Counted from the first letter of the stretch, positions 49,002-61,606 are shown. The stretch is DNA of 64,000 nucleotides from Myrmaecium sp. VS I D KN 1 (GCA_019775845.1 JADQAV010000037.1:62001-126000), one strand, 5' to 3'. The notes: a model not told the origin generated them from the sequence alone. Numbers and translations: made by a program.

Positions 49002-51568
49002 TCGGACGGTGACGTAGGGGGTGCCTCAGCGGGACGTCGATCGCTTCCTGGATGTTCGCTTCGGTCCTCAAGCCAACGGTGTTCGACTTCGACTCCCCAA
49101 GCCAACCCCTTCTTTTTTCCCGCGGTTGGAGAAAAAGCAGCGCTTGTGTGGGGAGGGAGAGGGAAGGAGCGCGAAAGGAAATTTTCTCTAAACGTTATTC
49201 TCCGGTTGCGTACGTTTAACGTTACTGCTCAAGTGTTTCTCTCCTTCAACGAGTGAGGTGCCTGCGCGACAAAGGAAGGAAGATGGTTAGCAGTCGGCGG
49301 CATGCAAGCAAGCAAGCAAGATGCACACTGGAAGAGGCGGGATCTTGGAGCGAGCGACGCGGTCTGTCGACGACGACGACGACGACGACGATGGGAAGCG
49401 GGAACAGAGCGTGGGCGTGGAATCACGGTCGCCATGTTTCTTCGGCATCGCACTGGCACGAGTGGCAAAAAGGAACACGGCAGTCGGACAGACACGCTTC
49501 ACGGCCGAGTAGTGAAGGGCATGGGAATATGGAAAAAGGAAGTGGCAGACAAACGCACGGGCAGAACCGCTCACCTTGCTGAAGATCCCTCAGCGAGAGG
49601 AGGGCGTTTCGGGGGGTTGATACCGTGAGATGGTCTTCTCTCTCTCTCTCTCTCCTCTTTACTTTGTGTGAATGCCTAGGTACTCTCCTACTATTACTGA
49701 TCCCGGGGCCCGACGCGGACCACTGCAGAAACTGTGGCAAGTAGGATATTTTAAATCTTTGGTGAGAGAGAGGCTGGTGAGGTTACTCGAGGTGCGAGTT
49801 GCGTTCGGGGTGTGTCGGAGCGTGGCAGCGTGGCAGGCGTGGCCGTGGCCGTGGAGAGAGGTGCGCAAGAATTGTCGGGTCAGGATGACGCAACCCCCTT
49901 TGGACAGGCGCGAAGAGAAAAACGAGGAGGAGGACGGAGAGGAGCAGGAAGCGGAAAAAGACGGGGGGGGAAGCGCGCGCGCAGGGCAGCCGTGGCTTTG
50001 CCGGTTAACCTTGGACAGCGTGCAGGAACGTTTCGCGGCCTTCTGGGGGGGCGTGGTGGGTGTGGAGTGAACGGGGGTGTGAGCCTGAGGTCGAGGGCGT
50101 TGGACGATGATGTCGATGGCAGACGGGAGAGTGGCAGGCGAGGGAACAATAATCCGAAGGTTCAGGACGACGTCACAGAAAATGCCCGCACGACGGCAGG
50201 CGAGGAAAAAAAAATACCCCGTCGAAGAGCGAGACGAAGCTAGCGACCTGCATTACTAATGAAGCTTGCCGGATCTGGTATGCACTAAGTTGTATTCGGT
50301 GATGGCGTCTCGACGCCCCGATCGACCTGCCCCTTCCGATCGTGATACGCCCGTGCCGCGTTGCGTGATTGGCTGGCTCTCCACCCGCGTCTCCGCCTCG
50401 TGTGATAGGTGGGATGGGACCAACGGTACAGCGATACTCGTATTCCCAGTACCGTGTAGTAGTACGGAGTCGTGCAGGCAAAGACAATTCACATTTAAAC
50501 CCAGCGGAAAAAACGGAGAGAGAGAAAGAAAGTAAGAGAGTACAGGCAGTATCGCACCGCTATCGGAGAACAAAGGAATCAATTGTTTCTATTTTTCCAG
50601 AGACGGCACTGCGAACAAACGTGTCCGCGCTGAAAGAACCTCCTCGTCTCCCTATTATTTATTAATCACGTATTGCAGAGCGTACGTTCACTACCGGCTG
50701 TGTCGATGGGAGCATATTAGCAGCGCAGAGACAAATCTACATCTATCCATACATACACGTATATCTACTCGTATATATACGTGTGTATGTATGCGTATAC
50801 AGGTCCTCATATCACCCCCAAGCCATCACCCAGGCAGAGTAACGCTACTCGGAAGATCTACACATATCATTTGTAGCATCCTCCCTCTGAATGCCTTGCG
50901 AGAACCCTGAGCCGATACAAAGCGATGCAGTGGAACAGTCCATCCTATCCCCATCCATATCATCCTGCCCATCACCTTCTCCTTCCCATCCAAGTCGTCC
51001 CGTTGATCAACCCGTCAGAGCAGTGATCAGAGCTGGGAAGGGAGGAGGATGGTGGGAGACAGATCTAGACCGAGAGCATCACCCCCCACTCACATAAACC
51101 ACAGAAGTCCCCAGTTCACACGTCTCCTCAGCTCGCACGATTACCCAGGTCACACACGAAAAAGCATATGTATGAGGAGCATGCGAAGCAAAACATAGAC
51201 CAGGAAGAAGAAAGAGGAACACGACGACGATCGGGGCGGAGAACCGACATCCCACGTCACTACCGGACTCATAACCGCGTAGAGACACACAGAGACAGGG
51301 AATCAGAAGGAAAGAGGTAGTATAGGAGCAAAACACATAGGTCACAGCGGTCCTTCCTCGCTATAGCAATCGATCAATCACTCAAACAGTCCATCTGAAT
51401 TTCATACCCACCACTCATCCCCTCCACCTTTAGTCACATCGATCCCCCCTCGCTATAGCAATCAACCCCTCCTTCATCTCATTCCCCCATAAACCCTCCC
51501 ATAAACCCTCCCATAAACCCTCCCATAAACCCCCTTCCCCCTCCCCCCCAAACACCTTCAAAACCACC
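49002..51568. other. 2.6 kb region: atfA promoter and 3' flank of the HIU hydrolase gene
   Basis: No gene is supported. Simple sequences include CAAG repeats (about 49306-49320), eight CGA units (49368-49391), nine TC units (49637-49654), a 16-bp direct repeat CCTCGCTATAGCAATC at 51356-51371 and 51448-51463, and the 12-bp tandem repeat at 51486-51533 (listed separately). The long space upstream of atfA fits a complex stress-regulated promoter. Confidence 0.5.
51486..51533 (-). repeat. 12-bp tandem repeat, G-quadruplex type on the sense strand of the HIU hydrolase gene
   Basis: Four near-perfect copies of CCCATAAACCCT stand 36-83 bases beyond the stop codon. On the minus (sense) strand each copy reads AGGGTTTATGGG, so there are eight GGG runs with loops of A and TTTAT. 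The 3' UTR RNA could fold into a G-quadruplex. Confidence 0.85.
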
Positions 51569-52546
51569 CTACGACCCCCGATACGTCCCATAACCCGCCG
51601 GCTGGATCAAAACCGGCACATGCCAGCGCTCCCCCTTCCGCCTCCCCTCCTCCCGGACCACAAACCTGACCTCCACAACCGGAAACACCACCGGCGCCCG
51701 CCCCACCCCGCGCGTCTCCTCCCAGTACGCCCGCACGTCGAAGCGCAGCAGCCACGTCTGATCGCCGCCGTGGGCGCCGGTCGAGAAGAAGTGCTCGAGC
51801 GGCGGAGGGGGAGGCGGGGTGGTGCTGGAGGAATGGGGAAGCGCGACAGGCGTCCAGGATGTCACACGCCCGTCCGCGTTGGTGAGGCTGGCGTAGGCCG
51901 CCAGCGGGGTGGGCGGGAGGAGGAGGGAGGCGGCGGTGTGGTCGCTACATTCTGGCGCAGGCGAGAGCAGCAGGAGCGTCACCGGGATACCGATGCCCGG
52001 CCGCCCGACGGTGGTGTCGAGGACGTGGCAGGTGATGGGGGGTTTAGGGGGGGCGGAAGCTGGGTTGCTCATGGTTGATGATGAGTGGTGGGCTGCGGCA
52101 GGATGCGGCGGGGTATCAGGCTGCGGGACGGTGTCTGGCAGCGGCGGGACGGCGGCGGCGGTTGTATAGCTCAGCGGCGCGTGGAGGGTGGTGCGGTATG
52201 GTGGGTCGAGCAGCGAGGGCGAGATGGCGCGCTGGAAGGGGTTCTTTTTTCGCTGCTGGAGGCTCGGGGTGGAGTGGGTAAGGGCGCGGGAGCTGGGAGC
52301 CGGGCGTGCTGGCGATGGCGGCGCGAGGTGCTGGCTGAGCTGCTCGATGCGGTCGAGGATTTGTTCGTGCGGGTTATTGCGGTATGCGAGGTGCGGGCGC
52401 GGGGAGGCGGGGACGGAGGTCGGGGCGGAGGAGGAGTAGGAGAGGGTTGGCGGAGGGAGCATGTGAGCAGCGGCGGCGGAGGAGGCGGCGGCGGCTGTTG
52501 GTTGAGGCACGAGGGATTTGACGTGGATGGAGAGAAGTAGGAGCAC
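51569..52546 (-). CDS. 5-hydroxyisourate hydrolase (transthyretin-like), with a possible long N-terminal extension
   Basis: A single exon. The conserved enzyme begins at or just after the ATG at 52072 (MSNPASAPPKPPITCHVLDTTVGRPG) and gives 167 residues; the frame stays open to an ATG at 52546, which would give 325. Family marks are the CHVLD motif with its His near the start, TNADGRVTSW, WLLRFDVRAYWEE, the V-FPVVEVRF strand and the signature end YRGS. HIU hydrolase converts 5-hydroxyisourate to OHCU in urate breakdown, often in peroxisomes. The extra 158 residues are low-complexity (Pro, Ser, Ala) apart from one helix (EQILDRIEQLSQHLA). A poly-Pro loop enlarges the domain between strands. I am sure of the domain but not of the start. 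Confidence 0.85.
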   Translation of the reverse strand: MLLLLSIHVKSLVPQPTAAAASSAAAAHMLPPPTLSYSSSAPTSVPASPRPHLAYRNNPHEQILDRIEQLSQHLAPPSPARPAPSSRALTHSTPSLQQRKKNPFQRAISPSLLDPPYRTTLHAPLSYTTAAAVPPLPDTVPQPDTPPHPAAAHHSSSTMSNPASAPPKPPITCHVLDTTVGRPGIGIPVTLLLLSPAPECSDHTAASLLLPPTPLAAYASLTNADGRVTSWTPVALPHSSSTTPPPPPPLEHFFSTGAHGGDQTWLLRFDVRAYWEETRGVGRAPVVFPVVEVRFVVREEGRRKGERWHVPVLIQPAGYGTYRGS

Positions 52547-53464
52547 AAATGCGAATATCTAGGGAAGCGAGGTGGCTGGTTGATATAGGAATGAGGATAA
52601 ATCGTTGTCCTGCCCGCAGAATCGAACGTTAATGATAGGCAGTGGTGTGGAGCAACGGGCGTGCGTTGGGCGTGAAGCTTGAGGTTTCCTATCGGAGCCC
52701 GCCGATAGCTCCTGCCCTCCTATCGCCGAACGAAGGTCCGTGGGCGACGGGACGGGGCGGGTGGGTTCGACCGGTTCGACCGCCGCAGTCAACATGGAAG
52801 TCTACGATGCACCAGGTGGGCAGGCAAAGGTAGCACCCTCGGATCGAACAAGCACATACATATGAAAGACACGGAAGACACATATTCTATAATGTCGATA
52901 GATATAAAGGGCGGGGGTGGGGGAAACGTCGCCACAGATTCTTTTTCTTTTTCACCAGCAAAAAAACAAAAAAGAACAAAATTTCCCACACAAAGCCGCA
53001 TATCAAGCCATTCCATCCCATCAAATCGGGGCATCCAACGAGAGGAAAAAAAAAGATGTTCAATCAAAGTGAGTTGAAGAGAAACGAGCAAAGAGGAAGA
53101 ACGAAGACGAAAAAGCCACCCATATGACAGAAAGATCGTTCAGATGACGCGCGCTTTGGGCCTGCAAGACACCGTCCAAAGAAGCCCGTCCGCTGAAGAA
53201 TCGGAAAACGTGAAAAAGGATATAGTAGACAATAACTCGGGAGCAAAAAAGGGAATGAGGGAGAGAACAAAAAAAAAGATCTCTGGAGACATGAAATACG
53301 GAAAAGGGCCCCCAAGGAAGGGCCACACTCCGTTTCAAGAGGAAAAGCAATGAAACGCCAGCCCCACGTTCGGCCCCTTCACAGAGCTGAACGGGCAAGA
53401 TAAGAGAAATCAAACCCCGGTATCCCAGAGAAAAAACCAGACGACGTCGCGAGCAAGACGCTTT
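52547..53464. other. Intergenic region between the HIU hydrolase and Opy2 genes
   Basis: About 920 bases with no gene. It contains the HIU hydrolase promoter and the Opy2 3' flank, which is purine-rich on the plus strand. Confidence 0.5.
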
Positions 53465-54795
53465 CTATTTGTCCACTGCATGATCGTCAGAGAACGGCCC
53501 CTTGTCAATGTCTTTTGAATCCGGACCTGTTGATGTTCGGTGGCTCTCCTCGGCCACGGTCGGGAGGCTCGCTGCGTCCGAGAACGGACTTTGCTCCTTC
53601 TTCCCACCCAACAAGCCCTTCGAATGGTCGTCCGCGTCGGACTCCGATTCCGAATCCGCGGCCGTGCTCTTGCTCGCAAGCTGCGCGTCCTTCTCGGACT
53701 GAGGTGTCTGCGCCACGGTTCGTGAGGATTCCCCAGACTTCTTCTTCACGATGTTGAGAGCGACCGGCTTCCCGACCGTCGCGCTCTTCATCGAGCTTGC
53801 GGGGCTGAGCGAGTTGCCGCTGAACTGGCGGGGCATCTGTATTCTGATTGGCTTCACCGATAGCTTCGAACTGTCGACGGACGGGACGGGAGGCGTTTCG
53901 GAGCCAGGGGTTGCTAGCGGGCTGTTGTTCGTGCTCGACTTGACGCTGACGACTGCTGCTTTTCCACGGACCGCGGTGGAGGCTGGCATGGGACTGACGA
54001 TGGCGTTGCTGCGGTAGATGGTCGTTGCAACACTGCTCCGAGCTAGGCTGGGCGCGATGCTGCTACGCTCTGAGTACCCGTCGGAGAAGGTGGAGTCGCG
54101 AAGATCGCCCGGTGCAAAGAAGATCTGATCCTCCGTCGAGTACGGGCTGCTAGGAGCGGTGGTAGTAGACATGGCTGGGATAGGAGGGACCGGCGGAACG
54201 AGGAGGTCTGGCGATCCAGGGCCTTGACGGTTGGTGACACCGGGAATATATGCGATTTGAATGATGTTGGATGCGCGAGTTAGGACGGTCGATGCCATCG
54301 AGGCAACCGTGTGCGTCGACGCTCTGGCGTCCCGCCTCATGGTAAAGGATTCGCCCGACTTCTCTCCTGACGTCTCCACGTTGTCCCACTGCTCCTCTTC
54401 GAACTGCTGCCTCCTCTTCTTCAACCAGAACCGCCAGACCAGATATGTCAGGATGGCGATGAAAGCGACACCGCCGACGACACCTCCTGCGATAGCACCG
54501 ACGTTTGGTCCACCGCCGCCGCCTCCACCGCCGCTTTTGTTACTGGAAGTCGTCGCCGTCGGATCGTCGACGCACATCGTCTTCGCGCATTCGGTACATG
54601 ACGCCGCTACTTGGGAACAGATCTGCCCGTCCGAACAGGAGGGGCAGGACGGAGATTCATTCGGGCATTGAACGCATCGTCTGAAAATCGTGCGCAGTGT
54701 GTTTTCGACAGCTGGGAACTATGTTAGGATCGAGATCGACTGAGTGGGTGATGATGAGTGTTAGCCGTAACAAACACACCTTTGCTGGTCGCCAT
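53465..54795 (-). CDS. opy2: Opy2-like membrane anchor of the HOG/filamentation pathways, 420 residues
   Basis: Exon 1 is only 16 nt (54795-54780, MATSK), followed by a 68-nt intron with a CCTAACAT branch site and exon 2 (54711-53465). Of several acceptors, only TTCCCAG at 54712 gives the right frame (MATSKAVENTLRTIFRRCVQCP). The N-terminus has eight cysteines between residues 18 and 52 (CVQCP...CPSC...CSQVAASCTECAKTMC), the Opy2 extracellular domain. A Gly run leads to one membrane helix (VGAIAGGVVGGVAFIAILTYLVW) and a basic stop-transfer (KKRRQQ). The Ser-rich cytosolic tail contains Pro-directed sites. Yeast Opy2 recruits Ste50 and thus Ste11 to the membrane for Hog1 and Kss1 signalling. 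There is no cleaved signal peptide, as in other family members. Confidence 0.88.
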
Positions 54796-57148
54796 TTTGG
54801 CAGTTTGTATGGATGAGAGCGAGCTGCGGCGCAGCTTTGCTATTTGAGCCGAAGGAGATGGCGGTAGATGCTGTGTTCTGGTGCCAAGGCAATCTGCACG
54901 CTGCACGTTGCTCGTCAGGTACTCGCGGTTGGACAACGGGGATCGTTCGTTGATGTCGAGGGGCCCGTCGAGGTCGTATGGAAGAGGGTGCCTGATGATG
55001 CGGTGTCACGTCGACGAACCAGCGCTGCGCGAACAAAGAAAACGGAAAAAGGAAAAAAGTAGTTTGTGGAGATGAGGGACCAGCGCTCAAAGAAAAGGAC
55101 GATTGGATAGGCGGGCGGGGGGAACGGCGATCGAGATGGTTGAAAGGAAGAACGGCGGTCGAGGAGTGGTGGAGAAGTGAGAAAGGAAAAAGGAGAAGTC
55201 GAGTGAACGAGCGACGAAGAACGAAGAAGGATGAATGGAGTGAACAGCCGCGGGCGGAGGACGACGACGTGCTAGGTCGCCAGGACGAACGAGAATGTGC
55301 CGGCGTTGCGAGAGGGTGAAAGGTTGCGAGAAGGCGGAGGAGGGTTGGGGAAAGGGACGCGAGGATGGAGATGAAGGGGATCGGCCAAGCGGTGGTACCA
55401 GTTGTGGGAGGTGGTCGGTGTGTGTGGTGAGTGGTGGAGGGTGGTGGTGGTGGTGCTGCTGCTTGGGGCTTGGGGGCTTGTGGTGCTACACATTCTTCCC
55501 TCCTAGGAGTGGGAGGGCGGAGCACTTTTGATGAAGGGCGGCGAGCACAGGAGCCAGGATGCGCCCGCTGAGTTTCGGCAGACAATGGGCCCCAACAGCC
55601 AAAAAGAGGGTCGCCCCGGGGGGAGGCCAGGCACGCCAGGCCCAGCCCAGCTCACACTCCCCCCAGCTAGACCCGAATCAGCAGACCTCAGGCACGCCAG
55701 CAAGGGACCGCCCGGGAACGGCCGGTCGGCAACGGAGGGGGCCAGGGCAAGACCAGCAGCAGCAGGACCGTTTCATGGTTTCATCATGACCGGAGCAAGA
55801 CAAAGGAAGAATTGAAGCAGGAGAGTGATTATCGAATAGGTTTTGTCTCTCCTGTCTACGACATATTCACAGTGACTTAAAGACATACCTACCCTACCTA
55901 CATTGCTGACCTCCTCGGAGTCAGTCAATCGGTACGCTAGCCTTGCACAGCACAGCACGGCAGTGAGCGCTGCATTCACCGTCCTTGCTTGCTTGCCCTC
56001 TGCACTGAACCAACATTGGACCGGGCCTTGCACGTTGACCACATCGGTCGTGCTTGATTGCGTCGCCTTCTTGCTCTGCAGCAATTCGTTCGTCTGCACC
56101 ACCCGAGAAGAGGAGAGATCATGAACGGCGAAAAGGCAGTGCGACTCCTCTCTGAAGGTAGAGATGGTGAGAGATGGAGAGAAAAAGGCAACGTGACATA
56201 TCCCCTCTTCCAGAGAAGGGGGAGCAGGATGAAGCTGAAGAGGGGGGATTGCGTGGAAGCCGAGCCTCTAGTAGGACGCGCACAGCGCAAGTCAATGCTG
56301 TATCCGTACATACAGCCACGACGTACAGCGACAACAGGAGAAGCGTGAGGATCTACCTCTACACGTCAATAATGGCCATGCATACCTTTCGACACCGGCT
56401 GAAGACCCAACGGCCCGTCGTCAACGCAGACGGCAGAAAAAATAAAGAACCTGGAAGAAACAAGCGCAGCCTCCTACCCCGTCGGGTAAAGTCCATACGC
56501 TATACTATACTACAGTGTGTTGTGATTCCGACGCGGTTGGAGCGCGTAAGGCACGCGTACATGTACACACACTATACATATCGACGCATATTATAAACGG
56601 ACGGATTGTTATCGGGAAGAAAGGATGTCAGAAAAGTACATAGAAAAGAAAGACAGTGAAAGAAACCATTCTAATCCGCGCGAAGCCAATTAAGATATTA
56701 TGTGATCAAAAGATTCTATAGTAGTGTACATCCATAAACCACCCCGCTCCTGCTTGCCCGGCTGCTACCCATCGTTGCAGTGCACCTGCTCGAACTCAAT
56801 CGCTTCGGTCACTTTCCACAGCTGCTTCCTTTCGATACCTCCGTAAACGGCTATGGCCACCTCCAAAAAAGAGGAGAGAAACAACAAACAGATTTTTTTC
56901 AGTAAGATGGCGAGATGATGGGGGGAGGGACCAAAAAGAAAAGATACAACTCCAACTGTTGAAAAAGAACGCGATCGTCCCCCCAATGATACTTAGAAAA
57001 GACACCTACATGGAATAATGAGGAGGGCGGAAGGCATCCGAAAAAAAAAGACCGCCCCACTACGGAAACCCCTCCCTCGATTTTGTTTTCCATCAAAGCT
57101 ATACTCGCCCCAGAAGACAGAAAAAAAAATAAGTATCTTGACGACCAA
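54796..57148. other. 2.35 kb region: Opy2 promoter and Spt6 3' flank
   Basis: No gene is supported. A TGG/GGT-rich patch (about 55425-55495) and a Pro-codon-like C-rich stretch (about 55600-55700) give chance open frames. The last few hundred bases before 57149 are A-rich on the plus strand, as expected of the Spt6 3' flank. Confidence 0.45.
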
Positions 57149-60100
57149 CTACCTCCGCAACCCCTTCATCCCATTCGCCACCAACGTCTTGAAGCCGTTC
57201 TTCAGCGTGTTCATGTCCGGGTAGTGGTTGCGGGCCAGCTCGAATGCGTTCGGGATCACCTTGACGTTCACCGAGTCCGTCGGGGAGTTGATGCCCTGCT
57301 TGAAGCAGAGGTAGAAGTAGCCCGGGTACTTGGGGTTGATGCAGAAGGCGTACATGGCCCGGCGAGGGTTGGCCTCGGTGTAGGTTACGAGCCATTGGTC
57401 TGAATGAATGTTAGTCAGTACTTGATGGGGTTGTGGAGGATGGGTGGGGTGGGAAGGTTTGAACATACCGGTCTGCGCCTTGGTGCCATTCTGATACCGC
57501 TCGTCCTTCATCATCTCCTTGACCTTCTTGGCCATCGCCTCGACGTGGTTGACGATGAGCTCGTCAAGATCGCTATACGTCCATTTCCCGGCAATCTTGA
57601 GCGTCTTGCCCAGCGACAGCTCGTTCTCCTTGTCCATCTCGAGCACGTCCAGGTGCTGGTACACGTTATCGGCGACCTTCCAGGTAACGATGAGGTGGTC
57701 AAGACCCTTGGAGGAAGGTCTGATGACGCACGCGCCAGGATCTCTACCGACGAGATACTCCTCGGCTTGCGCGGCATTGAAGTTGAAGAAAAGCGGGTGG
57801 TTGATGACACGCTGCGCCCGCCGCTCGCCGGGGTCCTTCTCCTTCTCCACCGCCTTGCGGTCTTCCTCCTCCTGCTGATGGTCCCACTCACCAGGCAGAC
57901 GATCCACGTCCTTCTGGAAGGGCCGCCGAAGCGTCTCCTCGCGAAGTGATAATTGCGCGGTCAGCTGCTTACGGTTGATGTAGAGGATCTTCGCGCGCAC
58001 GGTTTGGTTGATCTGGAAGACTTGCCGCGGCTCCAAGCCACGTTCCCCGCCAACACCATCCGGGTACTCGTTCTCTGACACCCCTCCTTCGATGCCGCAA
58101 TCAAGCTTGACTTCGATGTGGTCCGGGAAGGTTCTCCGGATCTTCACCGGGACGATCATACCTTCCGTCAAGGTCTCCCGAGTCTCACCCGTCAGCATGG
58201 TGAAAATCTCATCGGTTGTGCATATGCTGAACGTGCGTCGAAGTTCTTCGTATGGTGCGATGAGCTCGGCACGAATCGTCTCCAGAGTGGCTCGCTTCCT
58301 CTGGTTGAACTTTGTCTCGAGCTGCTCAGCATATTCCTCGAGTACAAGGTCATTAACCTTTTCTTGAGCCTCCTCCCGTACGAGTTTTCGCACAACGGCA
58401 GCAGGACCGTACTCATCCACTTCACCCTTGATATCTTCTTCGTCCATTTCCAAGGCGTCGGCCGCCATCTTGCGAGCGAGATCGTAATCTTCTGGATGAA
58501 CCCGGGTATTGTCCATGTAGTCTGCTTCAGTGTCTGAGGGGTCATACTCGATGTACAGGAAACTGGCGCAGTTGTTGAAAACAGTAGGGCCGACAGCACC
58601 GATAATCTTCCTGTCAGCATCACCAACAAGATCGGCACGAGAATTAACGGAACCGCCGTTGATGTTAATGACCTTGAGAAGTTGAGAAGCTTTTCGAGGG
58701 CCTAGGCCGCAGATGTAGGGCAGGAGATTGGCAAGGTATGGATCGCCGACTGCTTCGTTGACTTCTACACCGACTAGGTTGACCATATCCACCATAGCCG
58801 TCTCCAGATACTTCTCGAGCTTGGGCCGAGGGAGAAGGTTTTGGCTGGGATCGAACGAGATGGAGATGATATCTTTGCCGAGGGCCGCATACTCCTTGAG
58901 CGGGCTTTGCACGTATTTGGCCAAAGCGATACAGTACTTCGTCAGAGGTGGCATGGTAGGGTACTCCGCTTGCGACCGTTCACTCAGGTGGTAGAGCCTG
59001 GCAACTTCATCGTTCGGTGTGATGACTTCAAGTCTATCGCTGACCTCGTTACCGTCATCATCCTCATACTCCGCACCCCGTAGGTCGTGCTTCTCGATGA
59101 TTTGCTCAAGGTCCTTGATGAGTTTCTTCGTCTCTACCGACCACCCAGAACAGGCAATGACGTCTGGCTTTCGGCGCTCAACAAGCTCGACAAATGCTCT
59201 AACATCTTTACCGTCGGGCAAGAACTTCTCGGGGTTTCCAGATCGGAGGTCGGTAAATTTGCCGTTCTCCATGACCCTCCCGTCCTCCTCGAGGAAAGCC
59301 CAGCAAGTAGCATCACGGCCGGGAACGCCTTGTCCATTCGAGAGAGCCAGGACACGAGCGCTGGTGCCAAGGATCATGCCTTTGGGCTTGTATGGCGCTT
59401 GGTCTAGCTTCGTCACGTAGTTGATCCGGCAGCGTCTCGCCAGTGAATTCTCGCACTCGGCTTTGAGATTTTCCTTCACTGTCTTCACGATGATCTTGTC
59501 TAGCCTGTCCAGGGCCATATCGAGGATCTCGCGACGAACAGCATTCCACGCATCCGCAATCTCGCTGAAGTTATCCGATTCGATCAGGTTTCTAAAGTTA
59601 CGCTTGACCTGCTCGTACCCATCAATTCGAATCTTAACATTCACCAGTCCTTCATCTTCCGCCTTGAGCATGCGTAAGAATAGTTCAGGTTTTCGAGCCA
59701 TTGCTCCGAAGTCCTGGCGCCGAAGGTACTTAAACTCGTAATAAGGGTGATCCTCGCTTATCTTTTTCAAGCCTTTCTGAGTTCGATAACAGTCAATCAA
59801 ACCGTTACTGTAGTACTGTACCCGCATAGCTTTCCGCATACGAGGGCTCATGACGAGCTCCTCCGCGAACATATCCTTGGCGGCTGTTAGGACAAGATCA
59901 CCTGTAGAATAAATAGGGGCATCCAAATTCTGATCAGCCAAATCATCAGGCCGCTGTGCCGGGTCCTCAGTATATTGGCGGGGTCCAGTTCCAAGAGCAT
60001 TCTTCGCGAAGCTATCCGCTGTAATCCCAATCGCGCGGACAACGTTATAGACGTTGCTGGCGCGAATGGCTTCAAACCGAGGCTTCTGTCCGCCTGCACG

Positions 60101-61606
60101 CTTCTGGGTTTTGTTCGCCTGGGCTTCCATGATGTTGATGTCCTTGAGCTCGGCAGAGTACTGAAAGTGGAGATAATCCTGGATATCCTGAAGTTCTTCC
60201 AAGGCGACAGCACTCGAGACCATCTCCTCAAAAATCTCGTCGTTGACATTGTGCACAGATTTGAGGTTGTCATATGTCTTTCGAAGAGCATCACGCTTCT
60301 CGGTAAAGGCGCGAAATTTGAGATCCAGTTCCACGATCTCCCACAGATCGTCCTGGTTAAGCAACCGCTCAGGGTTGGCAGATGGCGGGGGCGCATCTGG
60401 GTCGTCCTGATCTTGATCGGCATCCCGTCCGTTGTGGATGAGGTAGTCTTTGCGGTGCTGGAAGATAAATGGGACCTCGTAATCGTTGATATTAATGAAC
60501 TCGAGAACTTTTCGAACGGATTGCTGAAATGGCTCAACGTAATAACGGGGGAGCTGGGACTTGAACTTCGGGAAAAGGATGTTGGAGATCCAGACGGCCT
60601 CCTCCTTCAAGCGCTGACCCATTTCTTCCTCGGTAAGTTCAAGCTCCTTGTATGTCTTTCTTGCAAGCTGGTAACGTTCCGGAACATCTTTAACACGGAT
60701 CTCGTTATCCTCGTCCGTGAGCATACGGTCGATCAGCTGAGACGGTTCGAAGACATCTTTGAGCTCCAAGGGTCGTTCGGCATCCTCTTCCTCCATCTCG
60801 TCTTGCAGCTCCAATGCCCAATCATATTCATGGCCATCACCAAACGCCAAGCGCATGTCCTCAGCAGTTGCCTCATCCAGACCACCATCGCGAAATGCGG
60901 AAGGGCCCACTCGCTTCTTCCCCGGTTGCTGAACTTCTTGATCCTCTCGAAGCTGACGATCGATATCCTCTTCGAAGTCGTCCTCCTCGATGAAGTCGTC
61001 GAACTCGTCGTAGGGGTCTCTGTTGCGGCGAGGAGCGGCTTCTTCTTCGCCTTCGTCGTCGTCTGAAAAGATTTGATCGACACCGCGCGGTTCGCGTGGC
61101 TCTCGATCGTCCCGATGACCACGCTTTAGGCGCTTGTACTTGGACTGGGCAGCGTTAGCACCGTACAAAACGTAGGAGAACGAGCAAGTATACCTCTGTT
61201 GTTTTGCGAACCTCGAAGTCTGGATTCGCTTCGCCAATGAGATCCAAGTCTTCCTCGTCTAGGCCCTCCTCCTCGCGCTGCTCCCTGCGACGCTTCTTCC
61301 TTTCTCGACGCCGCTCCTCGCGTGCCTCCTCGTCCTCCTCTTCATCTTCAACGATGAAGCCTTCACGAATCTATGTATTCATCAGAACCTATTTCACTGG
61401 CGGCATAGGTTGCATTCACCGCGACTTACCTCTCTTGCGGCCTCTTCATCCTCGTCATCATCCTCTTCCTCGGAAGAGTCCTCCATGTCCAAGACTTTTG
61501 TGCCATTCTTGCTGGGGCGAACCTCGCCGGTCTCCTCATCGAAGTCCTCATCTTCCTCCTCGCTGCCGAGCTCCGCCACATCGTCAATGAGCATGTTCGT
61601 CGACAT
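57149..61606 (-). CDS. spt6: Transcription elongation factor and histone chaperone Spt6, 1426 residues
   Basis: Four exons: 61606-61430, 61370-61194, 61144-57469 and 57399-57149; introns 59, 49 and 69 nt. The first ~190 residues are highly acidic with basic patches ([32 protein letters not shown]), the histone- and Spn1-binding part. Then follow a helix-turn-helix/tex-like core ([20 protein letters not shown]), a YqgF-like fold ([24 protein letters not shown]), helix-hairpin-helix ([24 protein letters not shown]), an S1 domain ([31 protein letters not shown]) and tandem SH2 domains ([37 protein letters not shown]). Spt6 travels with RNA polymerase II and keeps chromatin in order. Intron 3 is a stop-free multiple of three, but removal restores the SH2 sequence [23 protein letters not shown]. 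Confidence 0.96.

Noticed and set aside
51486-51533. Telomere-like repeat
   Set aside because: The 12-bp unit contains AGGGTTTA but also TATGGG, is only four copies long and lies between ordinary genes. It is a local tandem repeat.
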